59,135 nt of DNA. Origin: Rothia sp. (in: high G+C Gram-positive bacteria). Lineage in GTDB: Bacteria; Actinomycetota; Actinomycetes; Actinomycetales; Micrococcaceae. The stretch spans positions 1 through 59,135 of the forward strand of contig NZ_JABZXW010000006.1 in the NCBI RefSeq assembly GCF_015265375.1, given 5' to 3'. Within the stretch, counting starts at the first letter, position 1. Every line of letters starts with the position of its first letter. Both the position numbers and the translations under genes were made by a program. Below the pieces are notes generated by a model. That model was not told where the DNA came from. It did not search any database and worked only from the letters and a program-made list of their open reading frames with translations. Positions 16,625 to 26,159 of the stretch are shown here, piece after piece.

Positions 16625-16847
16625 GTTCTACTCGGAGAGCTGTACGGCAAGGGTTCTGCACCGAGAGTGCTTCGGTGCGTCTGCACTGTGTTTCCAGTGC
16701 GCCTCCAGTGCGTCTGTGCGGCGTGAACGTCAAGGTTCATGCCGATGGTGAAGAAACCTTCACTTATTGTCTCAACGATTCTTTATATAACCCAGTCAGA
16801 ATCGTATTACGGAACATTACACGTAAATAAAAAGCACCCAACCACAG

Positions 16848-16895
16848 AAAAAGGGAGCCGCACCGCCGCAGATAAACTGCAACGGTACGGCTCCC
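16848..16895 (-). terminator. terminator of the second subtilase gene
   Basis: GGGAGCCGTACCG pairs with CACCGs complement (one mismatch) across a 20-nt loop. On the minus strand it is followed by TTTTTCTG. Confidence 0.82.
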
Positions 16896-16976
16896 TCGGT
16901 AAAACCTGCTGAGGTAGCACCTACAGCGGTAGAACCTTACAAACCCTAGATTTCAGGGTTTTTAGATCCTGTGCCT

Positions 16977-19900
16977 CTAGATTTCAGGGCTTTCCTTCAG
17001 CACACCCGTGCTGTAGCGGTACACGAACGCCGCCATAGCGTCGCGGTGCACCGGCTCCACGGGGCGGAACGAACCATCGGGCCAGCCGGTGGTCACGCCC
17101 TGCTCAGCCAGCCACGAAATCTCGCGGTAGAACTGCTTGTCGGTCGGAACGTCCGTGAAACGAGCCTGCGCGGGGGCAGTGTACTCGGGCGAACCTGCGT
17201 AACGGTAGAAGAACGCAGCCATCGCGTCACGGTTCACCGAACCCTCCGGACGGTAGGTGCCATCAGGCCAGCCGGTGGTGATGCCCTGAGCCTTCATCCA
17301 CTCAATCTCCTTGTAGTAGGGGTGGTTGAGCGGAACGTCCGAGAAGCTCGGGGTGGACGGTGCGGTGTACTGCGGCGAACCAGCCATACGGTAGAAGTAC
17401 GCCGCCATGGTTGCGCGGTCCATGTTGTTCAGCGGACGGAAGGTGCCGTCCTGGTAGCCGCGGTCAATCTGACGGGCAGCAATCCACGTGATTTCACGGT
17501 AGAACTGGTTATCCGCCGGAACGTCGGTGAAGCGTGCATCGTGGAGGGTGCGAGCCACCTTCACGACCTGCGCACGGTCGCCAGCGGCAACACCGTTAGC
17601 GGTCTTACGGCCGCTCAGGTCACCGGTCGCGTTGTGCATGTGCAGGAACAGAGCCTGACGCTCCTTGTTGTTGTTCTTGCGGTGAACGGTCAACTGACCG
17701 CCGTCACGATCCACGAACAGGCCGGGCACGCCCGACTCCTCACCGGTGAACCAAACACCGGGGTTGAAGGGGGAGTACTCGATAGCGGAGGTGGTGTCCA
17801 CGTAGGAGTTACCTTCGTTGTACCAGGTGTCGGTCTGCACCGTGTACTTGATGCTCTGAGCCTTCTCAGCGGTCAGGCCCAGGTCCTTCAGCGGCACGCC
17901 CAGAATCATGGTGTTGGTGTCCATGATGTTGGTGTCGGTATCGCCCCAGGCGTTGTTCAGCGGGTAGCGTGCCACCACGGTGGATGCGTTACCGGAGATG
18001 GACCAGACCTTCACCAGCGGGTAGTCCAGACCCTTCTCGCGGGTCACTTCCAGAACGTAGTCTGCGGTGGAGTCGTTGTTGGTATCAATCTGCACCTGTA
18101 CCTGACGGCCCCAGTGCATGCTATCCCAGGTACCCCAGGTCGAAATACCGAAGAACAGAGAACCATCGTTCGGGTTCTTGCCGGCAGCCTTCAACGCCGG
18201 AGCGTCCGAGGCTGCACCCACATACTGCAGGTCAACAGCCTGGTTCGACGGCAGCTTCAGCTGACCGGAGGGAATACGGTCACTGACCGCACCCAGCTCA
18301 AACGCACCCAGCAGCGAACGGTAACCGCCCTGGTTCAGGGTCGTGCCGCGCAGAGTCACCGTGGACTCCTTATCGGCAATACCCTTGTAATCAATGCGGG
18401 ACGCATCAACACGCATCTTCGAGACAGGCTTCGGCGCCACGTGAATCGACTGGCGGATAGCCTCGCGGCCATTCTCAGAGAAAATCAGGCGACCAGAAGC
18501 GCTCGCAATGTACTGGCGCTTACCAGCAGCCAGAGTCTTACCGGTCGTCCAGTCCTGAGCAACATGGTCGGCGCTCATCGCCGGGTCCATGGTCTTCTCC
18601 AGCTTGGACGGGTCAATACGCACGGTCACGGTCACGTTCTTACGCTCACCGGCACCCACGCTCACCTGCTGCGGGTAGGAGTACTCCACACCCGGGATGG
18701 TCGTGCTTGCCTCGTAGCTCAGAGTGTAGGTGTGAGCCTGCGAATCGGTGTTGTCCAGAACGATTTCACGCTGAACAGTCTGAATACCCGAATCGGGGGT
18801 GTACTCCAGCACACCAAACGCGGTCGAAACACGCTCGGGGGTCTTCGCATCGTACGCAATAACCTTCGCGTCCACGGCTGCGCGAGCATTCACCATGCCC
18901 GTACCCACACGATCCACCGCGTACTGCGTACCCTGCTCATTCTTGATGGGGGTGGACGCGCCGTTCATCAGCGCAGCCTTAATCATCTGCGGGTTGTAAT
19001 CCTGATGCGCCTGCAGCACCAGAGCGGCAACACCGGCAACATGCGGGGTCGCCATGGAGGTACCGGTGAAGGAAACACCCTTATTACCCATACCCACAGC
19101 GGCAGACACAATCTCAGTACCCGGCGCCGCAAGGTCAGGCTTAATGAAGCCGTCAGAACCGTGCTGGCCGCGAGCACTCGACGTGTTCAGGTCAAAAGCG
19201 TGCGAGTGGGAGCTACGACCCGAAGCCTTGTAGTCCAGGTTCATCTCAACGGTCACCGGACCGGCAGCCAGAGCCTTCTCCAGGTCCTTCGTCGAAGAAG
19301 CAGTCAGACGCAGACCCGGAATGGTCGCGTTACCGCCAATGCCGATGGAGTAGCGCTCAGCCTTACCAGCCATCATCACGCCAACACCGCCGGCAGCCTG
19401 AACGTTATCGAAACGAGTCTTCGAACCGCACGGGAACGTCAAATCGTCCTGATCCCAGTCGAAGTAAACCCACTTACCCTTCAGGGCCTTCGCCTCTTCA
19501 GCGGTGAAAGCCTCGCAGGCGTAACGGTTACGCTTCGGGGCGGCAACAACCTCGCCGCGCAGCTGATCAGCGGACGCCTTCGAATAATTGAAGTTCACCG
19601 AATAATCACCCTGCAACCACTCCAGACCGGTCTTCGTGGTCACGCGGGCACGGTCAATCGGCTGAGTGGAGCCGTAGGCGTTCGCCACCGACAGCGCCGC
19701 AGCTGCATTCGCGGGGCTACCCGAATCGGAGTAGGTGTCACCCACACCGTTGTAGTTATTGGCGTTACCGGCAGCAGCCACAGTGAACACACCCTGGCGT
19801 GCCATCGTGTCAATCATGTACGATTCGGGGTCGTCAGCCGGGGCGAACTCGCCACCGAGCGACAGGTTCACAATGTCGGCGCGGTCAGAGAAATCACCGT

Positions 19901-20963
19901 CACCATTCGGGTCCATCACGGTATCGAGCGCCTTCATCACAACACTCGAATTGCCGTAGCAACCGAACACACGAATCGCCAAAATCTGAGCATCAGGAGC
20001 AGTACCGGGGCCAATAGACATGCCCTTCAGCTGCTCCTCCGTCAGGTTCTTGTAATCGCCACGGTAAGTCGTACCGTTCGCCGTCACACCATAACCGGCG
20101 GCAGTACCCGCCACGTGCGTGCCGTGACCGCCAGAACCGAAACCATCCGGGCGGCAATCCAGCGGGTTATTATCCGGCTGCGGAGTCGACTTCTCAGCCA
20201 CCGACGCATTGTAGTCATCACCGACCAAGTCAATGCCGCCAATGAACTTATTACGATCAATCAGGCCCGAATCAGCGGACGGAAGCTCCGTCATCGCCTT
20301 AGCCTTCAGATACGAATCCACCGTACCGGGGCCACCAAAATCAGCGTGCGTATAGTCAACACCGGAGTCAACAATCGCAATCTTCACGCCCTTACCCGTG
20401 TACCCCGTATTCTCACGGGTCCACGTGGCAAGAGTCTTCGTATCAATCTCGCTACCGGAGTTCATGCGCTCCTTCGCGATAATCGGCGAAATACGCTCCA
20501 CATCCGGGCGCTCCGCCAATGCACGAATCTGCGCAGCATCACCAGTAATCGCCGCACCACGCATCGCATTATGGGTGGTGTACATCAGCTTCGCGCCAGA
20601 AGCAGCCGCCACAGACTGAGCCTGTGACTGCACCTGAGCTGCAATAGCCTGCACCTGCGCCTGACGGTTCGCCGGCGCCTCCTTACGTGCCAGAACAGCC
20701 GCGGACTGGGTCTGCTCATACGCACCCTTGCCCTTGAACTGAACATACACGGTGATCTGGCCTTCAGCCTTCTGCAGACCCGGGCTGATACGCGAGGCAG
20801 CGTCACCGGATGCGCTCGCAGTATTTCCTTCGACCTGCTGGGGGCTCTGAGCGTGGGCTGCAGAGAAAGTGGCGGGAACGCCGAGAGTAAGGGCAAGAGC
20901 CGCACTCAAACCGGTCGCACCGACAGCCTTCATTCTGCGGCGTGGCGCATGAGGCGTTGTCAT
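16977..20963 (-). CDS. secreted S8 subtilase with PA-like insert and three SLH repeats (second of three)
   Basis: A 1328-residue paralogue of the flanking subtilases. ATG at 20963 follows GAAGGAGG. The signal peptide ends near SAAHAQ (about residue 38). The propeptide region includes VYVQFKGKGAYEQTQ and TTHNAMRG. The catalytic triad is Asp199 (IVDSGVDYTHAD), His280 (GGHGTHVAG) and Ser636 (GTSMATPHVAG). The PA-like insert (about 480-560) keeps the same RNRYACEAF and FPCGSKTRF blocks. Fn3-like regions and three SLH repeats follow; the first SLH repeat is divergent (DRGYQDGTFRP). A 245-bp gap to the third subtilase gene and its own terminator suggest separate transcription. Substrate unknown; PA-containing cell-wall subtilases often degrade host or nutritional proteins. 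Confidence 0.92.
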   Translation of the reverse strand: MTTPHAPRRRMKAVGATGLSAALALTLGVPATFSAAHAQSPQQVEGNTASASGDAASRISPGLQKAEGQITVYVQFKGKGAYEQTQSAAVLARKEAPANRQAQVQAIAAQVQSQAQSVAAASGAKLMYTTHNAMRGAAITGDAAQIRALAERPDVERISPIIAKERMNSGSEIDTKTLATWTRENTGYTGKGVKIAIVDSGVDYTHADFGGPGTVDSYLKAKAMTELPSADSGLIDRNKFIGGIDLVGDDYNASVAEKSTPQPDNNPLDCRPDGFGSGGHGTHVAGTAAGYGVTANGTTYRGDYKNLTEEQLKGMSIGPGTAPDAQILAIRVFGCYGNSSVVMKALDTVMDPNGDGDFSDRADIVNLSLGGEFAPADDPESYMIDTMARQGVFTVAAAGNANNYNGVGDTYSDSGSPANAAAALSVANAYGSTQPIDRARVTTKTGLEWLQGDYSVNFNYSKASADQLRGEVVAAPKRNRYACEAFTAEEAKALKGKWVYFDWDQDDLTFPCGSKTRFDNVQAAGGVGVMMAGKAERYSIGIGGNATIPGLRLTASSTKDLEKALAAGPVTVEMNLDYKASGRSSHSHAFDLNTSSARGQHGSDGFIKPDLAAPGTEIVSAAVGMGNKGVSFTGTSMATPHVAGVAALVLQAHQDYNPQMIKAALMNGASTPIKNEQGTQYAVDRVGTGMVNARAAVDAKVIAYDAKTPERVSTAFGVLEYTPDSGIQTVQREIVLDNTDSQAHTYTLSYEASTTIPGVEYSYPQQVSVGAGERKNVTVTVRIDPSKLEKTMDPAMSADHVAQDWTTGKTLAAGKRQYIASASGRLIFSENGREAIRQSIHVAPKPVSKMRVDASRIDYKGIADKESTVTLRGTTLNQGGYRSLLGAFELGAVSDRIPSGQLKLPSNQAVDLQYVGAASDAPALKAAGKNPNDGSLFFGISTWGTWDSMHWGRQVQVQIDTNNDSTADYVLEVTREKGLDYPLVKVWSISGNASTVVARYPLNNAWGDTDTNIMDTNTMILGVPLKDLGLTAEKAQSIKYTVQTDTWYNEGNSYVDTTSAIEYSPFNPGVWFTGEESGVPGLFVDRDGGQLTVHRKNNNKERQALFLHMHNATGDLSGRKTANGVAAGDRAQVVKVARTLHDARFTDVPADNQFYREITWIAARQIDRGYQDGTFRPLNNMDRATMAAYFYRMAGSPQYTAPSTPSFSDVPLNHPYYKEIEWMKAQGITTGWPDGTYRPEGSVNRDAMAAFFYRYAGSPEYTAPAQARFTDVPTDKQFYREISWLAEQGVTTGWPDGSFRPVEPVHRDAMAAFVYRYSTGVLKESPEI

Positions 20964-21144
20964 GGAATCCTCCTTCGGATTTTCTATTTTTCGGTAATGC
21001 TGTGTGCTCTGTGGTTGTGTATCGGTGATGTGCGGAGGCGGCCCCACCGGCAGACGACGAGTGAGCGTGTCCGCCGGTGAAACCGCCACCAAAACTTAGA
21101 AAGGTTCCGGGACTTCAAACCCCGGAGCCAGCCGGTTCCAGGTG

Positions 21145-21176
21145 CCCCTCCCACCCCATGCAGGGGGCGGGAGGGG
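21145..21176. terminator. GC-rich hairpin after the third subtilase gene
   Basis: CCCCTCCCACCCC and GGGGGCGGGAGGGG pair with one mismatch across a short loop. No T-run follows on the minus strand, so it may act as a pause or mRNA-end protector rather than as a classical terminator. Confidence 0.5.
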
Positions 21177-21208
21177 ACCCGAACCGTTCGCTACCGGTTA
21201 GCTACCGT

Positions 21209-24200
21209 CTAGCGGCCGGCCTGGTTAGCGACCTTCTCGGTGTAGCGGTAGATGAACGCCGCCATCGCATCGCGGGCAATGGGGGTCACCGGGCGGTAGG
21301 TGCCGTCCGGCCAGCCGGTGCTGATGCCCTTCAAAGCCAGCCACGTGATTTCACGGTAGAACTGGTTATCGGTGGACACATCGCTGAAGTGGCTGGTTGC
21401 AGGCAGATCCACGTGCGGGGAACCCGCTGCACGGTAGAAGAACGCAGCCATGGCGTCACGGTTCACCGGTGCGGAGGGGCGGAACGTGCCGTCCGAGTAG
21501 CCGGTGGTGATGCCCTGAGCCTTCATCCACTCAATCTCCTTGTAGAAGGGGTGCGTGGTGGGCACGTCCTTGAAGCTCGGAGTGGAGGGTGCGGTGAACT
21601 GCGGGGAGCCCTGCATGCGGTAGAAGAATGCCGCCATCGCGCCGCGCTCCACGGACTCCAGCGGGCGGTAGGTGCCGTCCGGGTAGCCGGTGGTGATGCC
21701 GCGCTGAGCCAACCAAGAGATCTCAGTGTAGAACTGGTCGCCGCGCTTCACATCGCTAAAGCGGGACGGAGTGATGTACTCGGTCTGCTGCTCCTTGATG
21801 TTCAGCACCTCGGCGCGCTCGCCCTTGGCACCGTTGGTGCCGGAGAGGTCGCCGGTGCCGTTGTGCAGGTGCAGCAGCAGTGCCTTGGCGGGGGTGCCGG
21901 ATTCGCCGAGCGCGGGGATTGCGTCAGCGGAGCGGTGCGCCGTCAGGGTGGTGCTGGAGGCATCCGGGAAGAGGCCAGCCACGGAGGAGGAGTCGCCGCT
22001 GAACCACAGCTTGGGGCTGAAGGGGCGGTACTTGATCCAGCCGGTTTCGCTGACATTACCCCACTCGTACTGGGTGGTTGCGCTGACTCGGTACTGAATG
22101 TCCGGGTTATTTGCGCTGGTCAGACCCAGATCCTTGAGGGGCGCGCTCATAATGAGGGTGTTGGTGTCCATCATGTTGGTGTCCACGTCACCCCAGGCGC
22201 CGTTGAGCGGGTAGTAGGCCAGCTCGACGAGGTTGCCGTTCTTGTAGCCGTAGAGGCGAACCAGCGGGTAGTCCAGGCCCTTAGCGCGGTCGGTGACCAG
22301 CTTGTAGTCGGCGCGGTTGTTGCCGTCAGTGTCGATTTCTACGGTGAAGGTGTTCTCGTAGGAGACAACATCCCAGTTCGCCCAGGTGGAGATACCGAAG
22401 CGCAGGGTGCCGTCATCAGCGTTGCCGCCGGCTGCCTTCAGCGCGGGCGCATCCGAGGACGCACCGACGTACTGCAGGTTCGCCTTGACGTTGCTGTTCA
22501 GCGACAGGGAGGTGGGGGCAACACGGTCCACGCTCGCACCGTACTCGAAGGCGCCGAGCAGGGAGCGGTAGCCGCCCTGGTTGACCTCGGTGCCGCGCAG
22601 CGAGACCTGGGACTTGGTCCAGCCGGTGTCTGCCTTCTGTGCCTCATCGCTGGAGGGCTTCTGCGTGAAGGTTACGGTGTCTTCGGCAGCGTGCATGGTG
22701 CTGACGGGCTTGGGTGCCACGTGAACGGGCAGGCGCAGTGCCTTGGTGCCGTCTTCGGTGAGGACGAGGCGACCGGAGGCGCTGGCAATGTACTGACGGT
22801 ACTGTACGGGCACGGTTTCGTTGCCGGTGTAGTAGTCAGTTGCGTTCTGGGTGGTGTCCATTGCTGCGTCGCGGGTCTTCTCCAGCTTGGACGGGTCGAT
22901 GCGCACGGTGACTTCGAACTTCTTAGTTTCACCGGGTGCGAGGGTGACCGCGGAGGGGAAGGAGTATTCCACGCCGGGAATATTAGTGCTTTCAGCGTAG
23001 GACAGCGCGTAGGTGTGCGCCACGGAGTCGGTGTTCTCGACGGTCACCTCGCGGGTGAGGGTCTGAACGCCAGCATCCGGTGCGTACTCGAGCACACCGA
23101 AGCTCAGGGACACGGTGCCGCTCTTGTCAGCGTTGTAGACGAGGGACTTCGACTGCACGGCAGCGAGGGTGTCGACTCGTCCGGCGCCCACACGGTCCAC
23201 CGCGTACGCGGCACCGGATTCGGTGCGCACATCGTGGGTTGCGGTGTTCATGAGGGCGGACTTGACCTGCGCGGGGGTGTAGGTCGGGTGGCTCTGCATG
23301 ACCAGGGCAGCGGAGCCGGTCACGTAGGGTGCCGCCATGGAGGTGCCGCTGAAGGTCACGGAGTTGTTACCGGTCGCTACCGCCGCGGAGGTGATGTACG
23401 AGCCGGGTGCCGCAATGTCGGGCTTGGTGTAGCCGTAGCTGCCGTGGAAGCCGCGGGCACTCATGGGGTTCAGCTGATCCAGCTTATCGGTGTCCACGCG
23501 CAGGGAGGACTTCAATTCGTTACCGAGGCGCACGGTCAGGGGCTTACCTGCCGCTTCTGCTGCGGTGATCTGTGCGCGCAGGTCCTTAGCGGCGGATGCT
23601 GCCAGGCGGAAACCGGGCAGGGTATCGTTACCCGCGATGCCCAGGCCGGGTTCTTCGTCATTGCCTGCAAGCAGCACGCCCTTGGCGCCTGCCGCCTCCA
23701 GATTGTCGAAGCGCACCTTGGAGCCGCAGGCGAGCTCACCGTCATCTTTAGCCCAGTCGATGAGCACCCACTTGCCCTTTACAGCTGCCGCTTCGTCGGC
23801 GCTGAGGGCGTTGCAGGCGTAGCGGTTGTTCTCGGAGATTGCGGTGAGTTCACCGGTGAATTCCTTGGTGCCCGCCTGCGCCCAGGGGTAGGAGACGCTG
23901 TAGTCGCCGCGTACCTTGCGGGTGGTGCCGGTGGCGGGGTCGGTCAGCTCTGCTGCATCCACGACGCGGGTGGAGCCGTAGGCGTTAGCTACGGTGATTG
24001 CGCTGGCTGCGGTGGCGGGGTGACCGGAGTTGGAGTAGGTATCGCCGCGCAGGCTGTAGTCGTTGGCGTTACCCGCGGAGATGACGGAGAGCACGCCGGC
24101 GCGGGTGAGCGCGTCAACGGCGTAGGCTTCGGGGTCGTCCTGCGGGGAGAATTCGCCGCCGAGGGACATGTTGACCACGTTCACGCGGTCGGAGAAGTCG

Positions 24201-25234
24201 CCGTCACCGTTGGGGTCGAGGGCGCGGTCGAGCGCCTCGATAACGACGTTGGTGCTGCCGCTACAACCGAAGACGCGGAAGGCGTAGATTTCAGCGTCGG
24301 GGGCGACGCCGGGGCCGATCTTCATGGTCTTGAGCTGCTCTGCGGTGAGCTTGCTGTAGTCGCCGGTGAAGGTGGTGCCGTCGGCGTTCACGCCGTAGCC
24401 TGCCGCGGTGCCCGCCACGTGGGTGCCGTGGCCGCCGGTGGTGCAGTCGAGCGGGTTGCCGTCGGGGGTTGCGGTGTTGGTGCCGTCGTAGGCGTCACCG
24501 ACGAGGTCGTAGCCGCCAGCAACCTTGGTGCGGTTGATGAGTCCGGAGTCTGCGGAGGGCAGCTCGGTGAGCTTGGATGCCTTCTCGTAGTCTTCGAGCT
24601 TGCCGCTACCGCCGAAGTCGGTGTGGGTGTAGTCGATGCCGGAGTCGATGACGGCGATCTTCACGCCCTTGCCGGTGTATCCGCCCGCGCCGGCGGGGTT
24701 GGTGGTGCCGGTCCAGGTGGCGAGGGAGCCTGCGTCAATGGCGGCGCCCGCGTTCTGGCGGTACTTGGGCAGGATGGGCGAGATCTTCTCTACGTCGGGG
24801 CGGTTGGCGAGTGCCTTGATGGACTCGGCGTCACCGCGCACTGCCACGCCGCGTACTGCGTTGTGGGTGGTGTAGAGGACCTGCGCGCCGGACTGGCTGC
24901 TGACCTGCTGTGCCTGGCTCTGCACCTGGGAGGCGATTGCCTGCACCTGTGAGCTGGTGTTGACGGGTGCCTGCACGCCGGCGCGTACGCCTGCGGGCTG
25001 GGTCTGTTCAAAGGCGCCCTTACCCTTGAAGCGGACGAAGGCGGTGACGGTGCCGCTGGCGTTCTTCATGCTTTCGCTGAGTACCTGCTTGACGGCGTCG
25101 GGGTCTTCTGCGGCGTGGGCGGTGGTGCCCAGTGCTGCGAGGGGGCTCAGCGCCATGCTGAGGGTGAGTAGCCCGCTGCCGATTCGGCGTCGGTGCGACC
25201 GGCCGCGGGGGTTTGGGGAGGCGGTGTGTGTCAC
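21209..25234 (-). CDS. secreted S8 subtilase with PA-like insert and three SLH repeats (third of three)
   Basis: A 1341-residue subtilase. GTG at 25234 follows AAAGGAGCACC; an upstream in-frame ATG at 25315 has no ribosome site and adds unconserved residues. The signal peptide ends near TTAHAAED (about residue 42). The triad is Asp197 (VIDSGIDYTHTD), His269 (GGHGTHVAG) and Ser632 (GTSMAAPYVTG). The PA-like insert (about 470-550) has NNRYACNAL and LACGSKVRF. Beta-sandwich regions precede three C-terminal SLH repeats (TTGYPDGTYRP, TTGYSDGTFRP, STGWPDGTYRP). It is transcribed from the gap shared with the divergent membrane-protein cluster and is probably the oldest or outermost copy of a local triplication. 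Confidence 0.92.
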   Translation of the reverse strand: MTHTASPNPRGRSHRRRIGSGLLTLSMALSPLAALGTTAHAAEDPDAVKQVLSESMKNASGTVTAFVRFKGKGAFEQTQPAGVRAGVQAPVNTSSQVQAIASQVQSQAQQVSSQSGAQVLYTTHNAVRGVAVRGDAESIKALANRPDVEKISPILPKYRQNAGAAIDAGSLATWTGTTNPAGAGGYTGKGVKIAVIDSGIDYTHTDFGGSGKLEDYEKASKLTELPSADSGLINRTKVAGGYDLVGDAYDGTNTATPDGNPLDCTTGGHGTHVAGTAAGYGVNADGTTFTGDYSKLTAEQLKTMKIGPGVAPDAEIYAFRVFGCSGSTNVVIEALDRALDPNGDGDFSDRVNVVNMSLGGEFSPQDDPEAYAVDALTRAGVLSVISAGNANDYSLRGDTYSNSGHPATAASAITVANAYGSTRVVDAAELTDPATGTTRKVRGDYSVSYPWAQAGTKEFTGELTAISENNRYACNALSADEAAAVKGKWVLIDWAKDDGELACGSKVRFDNLEAAGAKGVLLAGNDEEPGLGIAGNDTLPGFRLAASAAKDLRAQITAAEAAGKPLTVRLGNELKSSLRVDTDKLDQLNPMSARGFHGSYGYTKPDIAAPGSYITSAAVATGNNSVTFSGTSMAAPYVTGSAALVMQSHPTYTPAQVKSALMNTATHDVRTESGAAYAVDRVGAGRVDTLAAVQSKSLVYNADKSGTVSLSFGVLEYAPDAGVQTLTREVTVENTDSVAHTYALSYAESTNIPGVEYSFPSAVTLAPGETKKFEVTVRIDPSKLEKTRDAAMDTTQNATDYYTGNETVPVQYRQYIASASGRLVLTEDGTKALRLPVHVAPKPVSTMHAAEDTVTFTQKPSSDEAQKADTGWTKSQVSLRGTEVNQGGYRSLLGAFEYGASVDRVAPTSLSLNSNVKANLQYVGASSDAPALKAAGGNADDGTLRFGISTWANWDVVSYENTFTVEIDTDGNNRADYKLVTDRAKGLDYPLVRLYGYKNGNLVELAYYPLNGAWGDVDTNMMDTNTLIMSAPLKDLGLTSANNPDIQYRVSATTQYEWGNVSETGWIKYRPFSPKLWFSGDSSSVAGLFPDASSTTLTAHRSADAIPALGESGTPAKALLLHLHNGTGDLSGTNGAKGERAEVLNIKEQQTEYITPSRFSDVKRGDQFYTEISWLAQRGITTGYPDGTYRPLESVERGAMAAFFYRMQGSPQFTAPSTPSFKDVPTTHPFYKEIEWMKAQGITTGYSDGTFRPSAPVNRDAMAAFFYRAAGSPHVDLPATSHFSDVSTDNQFYREITWLALKGISTGWPDGTYRPVTPIARDAMAAFIYRYTEKVANQAGR

Positions 25235-25520
25235 GGTGCTCCTTTGCTTGGCTCCCGGGGTGTTTCTGGGAGGCTTGTGGTGTTGTTCTGGTGGGTTCCA
25301 GCTGAACTTGAACACACTAGATGTGAACTAGGATACACCCCAAAGTGGCTTGTGAAGCGTTTATTACTCCTAAATGCATCAAAATGTGGACATGTTCGAC
25401 TCTTTTCTTTTTCACGTTTTTCATTTGCATTTGGGTTCAGGTTCTTTTCAGGTTCGGTTGTTACTGTAAAACCATCTATTGAACATCTATCAAAAATGAT
25501 GGGATAGGGAGGGCTGAACC

Positions 25521-26159
25521 ATGGTCAAGCGACGCGTTTCTGGTGACGATTCTGTTCTGCTGATGTCCCCCCAGGTTATGTACGGCCGCCCCGGTCCACG
25601 GTTGGAACGCATCCATAGAGGAGAGGTGCAGGGCATCCTCACCGAGCACAGCTCATCCGCCTGGCAGATTGGCGAGGTGGTAGGCTACGCCCCCATGGAG
25701 AAGCCACCCGAAACCCTGGATATGAAGAGCCTCTTCACCGACTGGAGCGGCTTCACCTGGTATGTCCTGGGGCCGTTGCTTCGGATGGTGTTCTGGTCAT
25801 CTTTCTTTATCGTGCTGATGAGCCCGATACTTTTCAGCCTGGGTTTCAGGGGAGTGGGCGAGGAAATGGCGATGATACTTGTCATTTTTTTGATTCCGCT
25901 CTTTTATTTCCCTCCGCTGATTTTGCTTGTGGGCTTTGTCGGCCTCGTCGCAGAAATCTGGTTGCTGCTCCTCTGCGTAGGAAAGTTTCTGAATGCTGTT
26001 GGGGATGCCGTCGAATCGACGCGCCTGCTCGTTAGGCAGCACAAGATTCAGCAGGATTTTCAATTCCGGCTGGTGTACGAGTGCACCCCGCTTGACGGTG
26101 GTTCAGCTGAGGCATTGCTGCACCGCATCCTTGAATCGCACCAGGAGGAGGAATCATGA
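25521..26159 (+). CDS. membrane protein of an unrecognised four-member family (member 1)
   Basis: A 212-residue protein. An N-terminal cytosolic part holds VMYGRPGPRLERI and VGYAPMEKPP. Two long hydrophobic stretches follow (about 80-105 and 115-155), then a short tail with FRLVYECTP. The same three marks occur in the next three genes: YGRPxP, VGYxP or IGY, and FxxLVYxxxP after the second membrane segment. I match this to no named family. ATG follows GGGAGGGCTGAACC. It overlaps the next gene by four bases (ATGA), so translational coupling is likely. A role in the envelope is an inference from topology alone. Confidence 0.82.
   Translation: MVKRRVSGDDSVLLMSPQVMYGRPGPRLERIHRGEVQGILTEHSSSAWQIGEVVGYAPMEKPPETLDMKSLFTDWSGFTWYVLGPLLRMVFWSSFFIVLMSPILFSLGFRGVGEEMAMILVIFLIPLFYFPPLILLVGFVGLVAEIWLLLLCVGKFLNAVGDAVESTRLLVRQHKIQQDFQFRLVYECTPLDGGSAEALLHRILESHQEEES

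Larger units (their letters stand above)
16534..16976. other. leader of the first subtilase gene and terminator of the second
   Basis: Contains the 13-bp repeat array (16573-16624), an AT-rich stretch near 16750-16830 that probably carries the first subtilase promoter, and the terminator at 16848-16895. No independent gene is seen. Confidence 0.6.

Noticed and set aside
16573..16665. Tandem repeats considered as a CRISPR array
   Set aside because: The units are 13 bp and directly abutting, with no spacers and no cas genes nearby.
12442..24952. Very long open frames on the plus strand opposite the three subtilase genes (784, 1218 and 1291 codons)
   Set aside because: They are low-complexity, Arg/His/Gly/Val-rich mirror images of GC-rich coding DNA, without ribosome sites, membrane segments or known motifs. 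The minus-strand genes carry all conserved motifs.
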